Under the pieces are notes generated by a model. It was not told the origin of the DNA. It made no database searches and worked only from the letters and a program-made list of their open reading frames with translations. A stretch of DNA of 64,000 nt from positions 1 to 64,000 of the forward strand of contig DASUJH010000020.1 in NCBI GenBank assembly GCA_036279355.1. Direction: 5' to 3'. Of the stretch, positions 58,055 through 64,000 are shown piece after piece. Position 1 is the first letter of the stretch, and each line of letters opens with the position of its first letter. Both the position numbers and the translations under genes were made by a program. This DNA comes from Gemmatimonadales bacterium. GTDB taxonomy: Bacteria; Gemmatimonadota; Gemmatimonadetes; Gemmatimonadales; GWC2-71-9.

Positions 58055-60794
58055 TCGAGAGCAGGAGTTGCTGGAGCGCGTCGGCGCGCTCTTCCTCGCT
58101 CTCGGCCGCGCGGTAACGCCGCAGCAACTCGATCTGTAGCCGACTCGCCTGATTGATGGCGGGAAGCCGGCGCGCCAGCTTCCGCAGGAAGCGGGGGAAC
58201 CGCTCGGCGAGCGCCTTCCCTTCAGTCACCCGCAACACAGCCTCCACGGTGCGGTGGTACTCCTCTTCCACCATCGCGAACACGGTATCGCGAACCGCGG
58301 CGTCCGGCTGCAGGCCCGCGAACTCGCGGGCGATGTCGAGGTCCACCTGCGTCAGCGTCTTCTCCACCTCGTCCGCAGTCAGTCGGAAAAGCCGCGAATC
58401 GCGGAACATCCGCCGGAGCAACGCCTCGCCCCGCGCGCCGCGCACCTCCAGAAACGTCTGGAGCCCGCTCCCCATACCGAACCACCCGGGGATGAGATGG
58501 CGATTCTGGGACCACGCGAAGACCCACGGGATGGCCCTGAGATCGGCCAGTGACTGTGCGCCGAATCGACGCGCCGGCCGCGAGCCGAGGTTGAGCAGCG
58601 AGATCTCCTCCAGCGGGCTCGCGACCTGGTAGTACTGCAAGAGCATCGGGTGCTCGACGAAGCGCCGGTACGCGGCCATCGAGGCTCCGGCGATCGCCTC
58701 CATCGCCTCGTCAAACTCGCCCACGGGGACGAGCGCCTGCTCGCGCGCCGACACGAGCGAGTGCTCCAGCACGGCCGAAGAAAGCAGCTCGAGCTGGTAG
58801 GCCGCCGTGCCGCGGTTGGCGTACTTGAACGAGACGACCTCGCCCTGCTCGGTGATGCGGAGCCGCCCATCGATCGAGCCGGCGGGTTGCGCCGCGATGG
58901 CGCGGCCGGTGGGCGCGCCGCCCCGGCTCACCGACCCGCCGCGGCCATGGAAGAACGCGATGGGGACGCCCAGCTCCTCCCCCAGCCGGGTCAGCTTGAG
59001 CTGCGCCTTGTACAGCTCCCAGTTGGCAGCGAAGAACCCCCCGTCCTTGTTCGAGTCGGAGTAGCCGATCATCACCTCCTGGACGCCGTCCTGCTCGCGC
59101 AAGCTCCGGCGGACGACCGGGATGTTGATCAGCTCGCGCATCATCGCGGGCGCGCGGCGGAGATCGTCGATGGTCTCGAACAGCGGCACGATCGGCAGCG
59201 TGCACCGCTCGATGCTCGCCGTGTCCGGAAAAAGGCCGCCTTCCTTGGCCAGCAGGTACGCGCCAAGGATGTCGCTTACGGAATGGGTCATGCTCAGCAC
59301 AAACGCGCCGAACGCCTCGCGGTCGAGCTTGTCGCGCAGTTCGGAGACGAGCCGGAACAGACCGATCGTCTCCGCCGCTTCGGGCGGAAGCGCGGAAAGG
59401 CGCAGCTCCTCGTACCGCGGGCGGGCCAGCTCGGCCTGCACCCACCGTCCCCATTCGGGCGAGTGGGGATCCGGCGCGACATCGGCGCTCTCGCCGGTGC
59501 GGAGCCGCCAGAGCGCCGCGAGCGCCTTGTTGAGCTTGGTGGTGTTCTCCCGCACGTCGAGCCGCACCGTGCTGAAGCGGAAGACCTCGATCTCCCGGCG
59601 CACCGGCCGGACGATGGAGGCCGCGAGCGCCGTGTCCGTCGCCCCGGCCAGCCCGCGCTCGAGCGCCCGGAGATCCGCCGCCAGCTCGTCAGCCGTCGCG
59701 TAGCCGCCCGCGGCGGGCGAAAGATCGTACCGTTCGGCCGCCTCGAGCGTCACGTCGAGCCGGCGGATGACGCACGAGAGAAACTGCCGGAACACCTCGC
59801 CCGGATTGCGCGCCGCGATGCCCACGCCATCGCCGCTCGCCTCGAGCATCCGGTCGAGCGCCTGGCGGAAGTCATCGGGCACCGTAACCGCGCGCTCGCT
59901 GATGCTGAGCACCCGGATGAGGTCCGCCAGGCGCTGGCGGTAGCGCCTGAGCGCGGCAAGCCGATACTCGCCCAGCGACCCGCGGGTGACGTCGTTGGTG
60001 ACGAACGGGTTGCCGTCGCGGTCGCCGCCCACCCAACTGCCGAACTGGAGGAACGGCGGCACGTCGAGCGCCGCGTCCGGATAAGCCTGCGCCAGCGCGC
60101 GCTCCAGCTTGGCGATGAGCGCCGGGACCGCCTCGAACAGCGTTTCGTTGAAGAAGTGGAGTGCCCAGTAGACCTCCTGCTCCACGGTCGGCTTCTCCAG
60201 GCGCAGCTCGCCCGTCATCCAGAGCAGCTCGATTTCGTTCCGGATCGACCGAACGAGCTGCGTACGCTCGCGCGGCGTCCAGCGCGGCGATTCCAGCTCG
60301 ACCAGCAGCCGGTAGATTCGCCGGTGCTTCTCCAGCACGGTGACCCGCTTGGCCTCGGTCGGATGCGCGGTGAGCACCGGGCGCACCCGCAGCTTGCCGA
60401 GCAGCGCCTTCCACTCTGCCGGGGTAACCGACGCGGTCGCCGCCTCAGTCACGACCTGCGGCAGCGCGCCGCGCAGCTCTTCGATGCCGCGCTCGGCCTC
60501 CACCTGCCGCCGCCGGCGCATGGCGGCGTTCTGCTCCGCGATGCTCAGGAGCTGAAGCCAGATCCCGAGAACCTGCAGCGCGCGCGCCTGCAGCTCGGGC
60601 GGACACCGATCCAGCTCGCCGGCGAGCACGGGCTCGAGCTCGGGTTCGCGGCTCCGGACGACATCGAGCAGCTGGCCCAGGAGCAGGTCCGCCACCTCGG
60701 TAGCGTACGCCGCCGCATTCTCCGCGGCGGGGTATGCGGACGGCGGAAGCTCGGTGACGAGATACGGCGATTCGGACGAAATGCGGGACGTCAC
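58017..60794 (-). CDS. ppc: Phosphoenolpyruvate carboxylase
   Basis: A 925-residue PEP carboxylase. Catalytic motifs: LTAHPTEAKR (His144), FGSWVGGDRDGNPFVT, GYSDSNKDGGFFAANW and FHGRGGSVSRGG; the C terminus ends SINCVAAGFGATG. It carboxylates PEP to oxaloacetate. The GTG at 60794 overlaps the dehydrogenase stop (GTGA). It is last in an operon after malyl-CoA lyase, malate thiokinase and a glyoxylate/hydroxypyruvate reductase-type gene, the context of serine-cycle PEP carboxylases, so its job here is probably C1 or glyoxylate metabolism rather than only anaplerosis. Confidence 0.96.
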   Translation of the reverse strand: MTSRISSESPYLVTELPPSAYPAAENAAAYATEVADLLLGQLLDVVRSREPELEPVLAGELDRCPPELQARALQVLGIWLQLLSIAEQNAAMRRRRQVEAERGIEELRGALPQVVTEAATASVTPAEWKALLGKLRVRPVLTAHPTEAKRVTVLEKHRRIYRLLVELESPRWTPRERTQLVRSIRNEIELLWMTGELRLEKPTVEQEVYWALHFFNETLFEAVPALIAKLERALAQAYPDAALDVPPFLQFGSWVGGDRDGNPFVTNDVTRGSLGEYRLAALRRYRQRLADLIRVLSISERAVTVPDDFRQALDRMLEASGDGVGIAARNPGEVFRQFLSCVIRRLDVTLEAAERYDLSPAAGGYATADELAADLRALERGLAGATDTALAASIVRPVRREIEVFRFSTVRLDVRENTTKLNKALAALWRLRTGESADVAPDPHSPEWGRWVQAELARPRYEELRLSALPPEAAETIGLFRLVSELRDKLDREAFGAFVLSMTHSVSDILGAYLLAKEGGLFPDTASIERCTLPIVPLFETIDDLRRAPAMMRELINIPVVRRSLREQDGVQEVMIGYSDSNKDGGFFAANWELYKAQLKLTRLGEELGVPIAFFHGRGGSVSRGGAPTGRAIAAQPAGSIDGRLRITEQGEVVSFKYANRGTAAYQLELLSSAVLEHSLVSAREQALVPVGEFDEAMEAIAGASMAAYRRFVEHPMLLQYYQVASPLEEISLLNLGSRPARRFGAQSLADLRAIPWVFAWSQNRHLIPGWFGMGSGLQTFLEVRGARGEALLRRMFRDSRLFRLTADEVEKTLTQVDLDIAREFAGLQPDAAVRDTVFAMVEEEYHRTVEAVLRVTEGKALAERFPRFLRKLARRLPAINQASRLQIELLRRYRAAESEEERADALQQLLLSINCVAAGFGATG

Positions 60795-61765
60795 ACGACG
60801 CGATCGCGAAGCGGCGCTCCGGAGAAGAAGAGCCTGAGGTTTTCGAATGCGCGCATGCCCATGGCCACCCGGGTCTCCTCGGTGGCGCTGCCCAGGTGCG
60901 GCAGCAGGACGACGTTTTCCATCGTGAGAAGCGCCGGGGTCACCTGCGGCTCGCGCTCGAAGACGTCGAGGCCGGCGCCGGCGATGATGCCCGCGCGAAG
61001 CGCGTCCACCAGCGCCGCCTCGTCCACCACATCGCCGCGGGCGGTGTTGATGAGGTAGGCGCCCCGCTGCATGCGCGCGAAGCGCGCCGCGTTCATGAGA
61101 TGGCGGGTCTCGGGTGTGGCCGGGCAGTGGAGCGAGACGAAGTCGGCCTCGGCCAGCACGTCCTCCACGGTGGCGCGCCGTTGGGCGCCAAGCGCGGCGG
61201 CCTCCGCATCCGATGGCGGATAGGGATCGGTGAAGAGCACCCGCATCCCGAAGCCGTGGTGCGCACGGCGCGCCACCGCGCGCGCGATCCGACCCATGCC
61301 GATCAGTCCCAGGGTCTTGCCCGTCACCATGCGACCCTGGAGATGGGTGGGCCGCCAGCCGGTCCAGCGCCCGCTGCGCACTTCGCGCTCGCCCTCGCCC
61401 GCACGCCGCGCGGTCATGAGCAGCAGCGTCATGGCCAGGTCGGCCGTCGCGTCGGTGAGCACGTCGGGCGTGTTCGAGACCGCGATGCCGCGCGCTTTGG
61501 CCGCCTGCACGTCGATGTTGTTGAACCCGACGCCATAGTTCGCGATGAGCCTGGTGCGGAGCGGATCGGCCGCGAGTACCTCGGCAGTGAGCTTGTCGGT
61601 AACCGTCGGCAGCAAGGCGTCCGCGCCTCTCAGCGCGTCCGCCAGGTCGGCCGAGCTCAAGGGTCGGTCCTCCGGGTTCAGGCGCGCGTCGAACTCGCGG
61701 GTGAGCGCCTCCTCGACGGCGCCAGGGAGATGTCGGGTGACGACGACAACCGGCCGGCCGGTCAC
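60791..61765 (-). CDS. D-2-hydroxyacid dehydrogenase, glyoxylate/hydroxypyruvate reductase type
   Basis: A 324-residue NAD(P)-dependent enzyme: LIANYGVGFNNIDV, nucleotide-binding GLIGMGRIARAVA, INTARGDVVDEAALVDAL with the catalytic Arg, DVFEREPQVTPAL with Glu, and LPHLGSATEETR with His. The N-terminal half is closest to the glyoxylate reductase (GyaR/GRHPR) group. In the serine cycle hydroxypyruvate reductase makes glycerate; its place between mtkB and ppc, with 4-bp overlaps on both sides, supports glyoxylate or hydroxypyruvate as substrate. Specificity is not provable by reading. Confidence 0.85.
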   Translation of the reverse strand: MTGRPVVVVTRHLPGAVEEALTREFDARLNPEDRPLSSADLADALRGADALLPTVTDKLTAEVLAADPLRTRLIANYGVGFNNIDVQAAKARGIAVSNTPDVLTDATADLAMTLLLMTARRAGEGEREVRSGRWTGWRPTHLQGRMVTGKTLGLIGMGRIARAVARRAHHGFGMRVLFTDPYPPSDAEAAALGAQRRATVEDVLAEADFVSLHCPATPETRHLMNAARFARMQRGAYLINTARGDVVDEAALVDALRAGIIAGAGLDVFEREPQVTPALLTMENVVLLPHLGSATEETRVAMGMRAFENLRLFFSGAPLRDRVV

Positions 61766-62673
61766 GTGCCCACCGCCACCCGCTTGGCCTTGGCCGAGAG
61801 CACCCGCGCCGCGGTTGCACCCAGATCGCCGGGGCTCTGCGCCACCGTGATGCCCGCCTCCTTCATGATCTCGACCTTCTCAGCCGCGCTCTCGCCGAAC
61901 GCGCGGATGATGGCGCCGGCGTGGCCCATGCGCCGTCCCTTTGGCGCGGAGAGCCCAGCCACGTAGCCGATGACCGGTTTGCTCATCCCTTCGCGGTAAT
62001 ACTTCGCAGCCTCCGCCTCCTGCGGGCCGCCGATTTCGCCGATCATCATCACGGCTTCGGTCTCGGGGTCTTGCTCGAAGAGCTTGAGCATGTCGACGAA
62101 CGAGCTGCCGTTGATCGGATCGCCGCCGATCCCGACGCTGGTGGAGACTCCGATGCCGAGCGCCTTCATCTGCGAGGCGGCCTCGTACCCGAGGGTGCCC
62201 GAGCGGGTCACGAGCCCGACCCCGCCGCGCTGATAGATGTGTCCCGGCATGATGCCGAGCATCGCCTTGCCGGGGCTGATGATGCCGGCGCAGTTGGGCC
62301 CCACCAGCACGGGGCGCCGCTCGCGGGCATACCGGTAGAGGTACCGCTTCACCATCATCATGTCCTGCGCCGGAATGCCGTCGGTGATGGCACAGATGAG
62401 CCGCACGCCGGCGTCGGCCGCCTCCATGATCGCGTCGGCACAGAACGCCGCGGGCACGAAGATGAGCGTCGCCTTGGCGCCCGTCCCCTGCACCGCATCC
62501 TTCACGGTATTGAACACCGGCCGGTCGAGGTGCCGGGTGCCGCCTTTGCCGGGAGTGACACCGCCCACGAGGTTCGTGCCGTAGGCAAGCATTTCCTTCC
62601 CATGGAAGGTGCCCTTGTCGCCCGTGAAGCCCTGAATGATGGCGGGCGTCTTTTCGTCGATGAGAATGCTCAT
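61762..62673 (-). CDS. mtkB: Malate-CoA ligase (malate thiokinase), alpha subunit
   Basis: A 303-residue CoA-ligase alpha subunit: CoA-binding [19 protein letters not shown], phospho-His251 in MGHAGAII. Features point to MtkB rather than Suc[22 protein letters not shown] (residues 100-120) includes an extra segment missing from E. coli SucD, and [21 protein letters not shown] replaces [20 protein letters not shown]. It is coupled to mtkA (ATGA) and lies downstream of a malyl-CoA lyase end. Reaction: malate + CoA + ATP to malyl-CoA. Succinyl-CoA ligase activity cannot be ruled out. Confidence 0.82.
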   Translation of the reverse strand: MSILIDEKTPAIIQGFTGDKGTFHGKEMLAYGTNLVGGVTPGKGGTRHLDRPVFNTVKDAVQGTGAKATLIFVPAAFCADAIMEAADAGVRLICAITDGIPAQDMMMVKRYLYRYARERRPVLVGPNCAGIISPGKAMLGIMPGHIYQRGGVGLVTRSGTLGYEAASQMKALGIGVSTSVGIGGDPINGSSFVDMLKLFEQDPETEAVMMIGEIGGPQEAEAAKYYREGMSKPVIGYVAGLSAPKGRRMGHAGAIIRAFGESAAEKVEIMKEAGITVAQSPGDLGATAARVLSAKAKRVAVGT

Positions 62674-63863
62674 GGCTTTCCGTTCCCGGCCTTGGCGCCC
62701 GAGGTCTTGAGGACGGCCACGGCGTTCTCGGCCGCCTCGGTGAGGGTATCTGCGGTGGTGAGCGTGAGGCCGCTCTGCTCCAGGATGCGGCGGCCTTCCT
62801 CCACGTTGGTGCCCGCCAGCCGGACCACGATAGGCACCGGCGGCTTGAGCTCGCGCACGGCGTTCACCACGCCCTGGGCCACCCAATCGCACCGGTTGAT
62901 GCCGGCGAAGATGTTCACCAGGATCGCCTTCACCTTGGGGTCGGCGAGCACCAGCCGGAACGCGTTGCACACCTTCTCCGGCGAGGCGCCGCCGCCCACG
63001 TCGAGGAAGTTGGCGGGCTGGCTGCCCGCGTGCTGGATGAGATCCATCGTCGCCATGGCGAGCCCCGCGCCGTTCACGATGCAGCCGATCTCCCCGTCGA
63101 GCGCGACGTAGTTGATCCCGTACTCGGCCGCCTGCGACTCGCGCGGGTCTTCCTCCGCGTAGTCACGGAGCTCGCTCACATTGGGCCGGCGGAAAAGCGC
63201 GTTGTCGTCGAAGGTCATCTTCGCGTCCAGCGCCAGGAGCTGCCCATCCTTGGTGAGCACGAGCGGATTCACCTCGACCATCGTCGCGTCGAGGTCGCGG
63301 AAGGCGCGATAACAGCCGAGCAGCGTGGTGACACCGCGGGTCACCTGCGCCGGGTCCAGCCCGAGCGCAAACGCGATCTCGCGCGCCTGGAACGCCGTCA
63401 TGCCGACCGCGGGCTCGACCACGGAGCGCACGATGGCGTTCGGCGTGGTTCCGGCAATCTCCTCGATCTCCATGCCCCCCTGCGGCGCTGCGACGATCAT
63501 CACCCGCTCGCTCTTCCGGTCCAGCACGAAGCCGATGTACAGCTCGCGCTCGATCGGCACCGCGGCCTCGACGTAGAGCCGGTGCACGACGCGGCCCTCC
63601 GGCCCCGTCTGGTGGGTGACGAGGCGCCGCCCGAGCAGCCCCTTGGCCGCCTGGCGCACCTCGTCCTCGCTGGTGCAGACCTTGATGCCGCCCGCCTTGC
63701 CGCGCGCGCCCGAGTGGATCTGCGCCTTCACCGCCCAGCGGGATCCGCCCACCTCGGAGGCGCGATACACCGCCTGCTCGGGGCTGTAGGCAACGCCGCC
63801 ACGCGGAATGGGGACGCCGAAGCTCGCCAGCAGTTCCTTGGCCTGATACTCGTGGATATCCAC
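62670..63863 (-). CDS. mtkA: Malate-CoA ligase (malate thiokinase), beta subunit
   Basis: A 397-residue ATP-grasp beta subunit ([20 protein letters not shown]). It carries segments I associate with MtkA of methylotrophs rather than Suc[15 protein letters not shown] (E. coli SucC has QVHAGGRGKAGGVK), [14 protein letters not shown] at 316-329 (SucC: VNIFGGIVRCD), and [10 protein letters not shown]. The start is GTG with AAGGAGAGG upstream, 28 bp after the malyl-CoA lyase stop. Together with MtkB it would activate malate for cleavage to acetyl-CoA and glyoxylate. Default annotation pipelines would call it sucC. Confidence 0.82.
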   Translation of the reverse strand: MDIHEYQAKELLASFGVPIPRGGVAYSPEQAVYRASEVGGSRWAVKAQIHSGARGKAGGIKVCTSEDEVRQAAKGLLGRRLVTHQTGPEGRVVHRLYVEAAVPIERELYIGFVLDRKSERVMIVAAPQGGMEIEEIAGTTPNAIVRSVVEPAVGMTAFQAREIAFALGLDPAQVTRGVTTLLGCYRAFRDLDATMVEVNPLVLTKDGQLLALDAKMTFDDNALFRRPNVSELRDYAEEDPRESQAAEYGINYVALDGEIGCIVNGAGLAMATMDLIQHAGSQPANFLDVGGGASPEKVCNAFRLVLADPKVKAILVNIFAGINRCDWVAQGVVNAVRELKPPVPIVVRLAGTNVEEGRRILEQSGLTLTTADTLTEAAENAVAVLKTSGAKAGNGKP

Positions 63864-63891
63864 CAGTTCCTCTCCTTGCGAAGCCGGCGCC

Positions 63892-64000
63892 TAGCGGCCG
63901 GCGGCTACCGGTTTGTCCGCGATCGCCTCGGCCATGCGCACCACGTTTTCCGCCATGCGGGCCGAGGCGGCATCGATCATCTTGCCGTCGAGCTGCGCGG
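63892..64000 (-). CDS. mclA: Malyl-CoA lyase (HpcH/HpaI family), C-terminal fragment
   Basis: Only the last 35 codons are in the window, ending with TAG at 63892. The peptide AQLDGKMIDAASARMAENVV followed by RMAEAIADKPVAAGR matches the C-terminal swapped helix of HpcH/HpaI-family CoA lyases, in which an LDG-x-x-ID-x-AS-x-RMAE pattern is typical of malyl-CoA lyase. It is 28 bp upstream of mtkA on the same strand, the neighbour expected for the malyl-CoA cleavage step. The catalytic part lies outside the window. Confidence 0.65.

Noticed and set aside
61762-63863. Plain sucC-sucD (succinyl-CoA ligase of the TCA cycle)
   Set aside because: Family-level match is real, but diagnostic segments in both subunits and the mclA/ppc/hydroxyacid dehydrogenase neighbours point to malate thiokinase. 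Kept as the stated alternative only.

Overview
This is a high-GC bacterial chromosome segment with very dense coding: mostly ATGA, GTGA or TGATG gene junctions and even overlapping convergent 3' ends. There is no phage, insertion sequence, CRISPR array or rRNA. The mix of a giant exported Asp-box (BNR) repeat protein, a MreB-type cell wall, outer-membrane proteins, an isolated tRNA-Leu and a sigma54 regulator suits a Gram-negative soil or aquatic bacterium, and Gemmatimonadota is my best guess. That placement is an inference from gene style, not a marker-gene result.

Layout. 1-8 kb (minus): start of an exported protein, a TetR regulator with an apparently leaderless autoregulated promoter, then VOC, BNR-repeat, ABC-F, LeuA-family and PilZ genes. 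8-16 kb: PBP4-type dacB, mreB, tRNA-Leu(CAA), ppa, a small His/Cys-rich exported protein with a TonB receptor, and an ECF sigma / anti-sigma / Spy-like trio. 16-27 kb: glycerophosphodiesterase, rplU-rpmA, a hybrid kinase / KaiC-like / unknown cassette lying between rng and rplU, an acyl-CoA dehydrogenase and recQ. 26.6-28.8 kb: three tandem outer-membrane beta-barrel paralogs. 28.9-40.6 kb (minus): a tightly overlapping ten-gene run with a MeaB-type GTPase, a split B12 mutase, a baeRF-type protein between the two mutase subunits, an acyl-CoA carboxyltransferase, a subtilase lipoprotein, AtuA-type genes, enoyl-CoA hydratase and a small membrane protein. The mutase carries the isobutyryl-CoA mutase active-site pair (Phe92/Gln210), not that of methylmalonyl-CoA mutase.

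41.2-47.2 kb (plus): an operon of glycosyltransferase, polysaccharide deacetylase, lipid-flippase-like protein, sensor kinase and NtrC-type activator, preceded by a good sigma54 promoter and two inverted repeats. 47.2-56.8 kb (minus): ptsN-aspS-phoH-pgpH-ybeY, two CNNM/CorC-like proteins and mgtE. 56.9-58 kb: rlmN. 58-64 kb (minus): a compact operon, in transcription order the 3' end of a malyl-CoA lyase gene, malate thiokinase mtkA-mtkB, a glyoxylate/hydroxypyruvate reductase-like dehydrogenase and PEP carboxylase. This is the glyoxylate-forming half of the serine cycle.

The observations most worth following are the serine-cycle operon (easily mis-annotated as sucCD), the reassignment of the mutase, the baeRF protein translationally coupled to a B12 enzyme, and the sigma54 envelope-glycan operon. 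A second sigma54 promoter candidate lies in front of the third beta-barrel gene.
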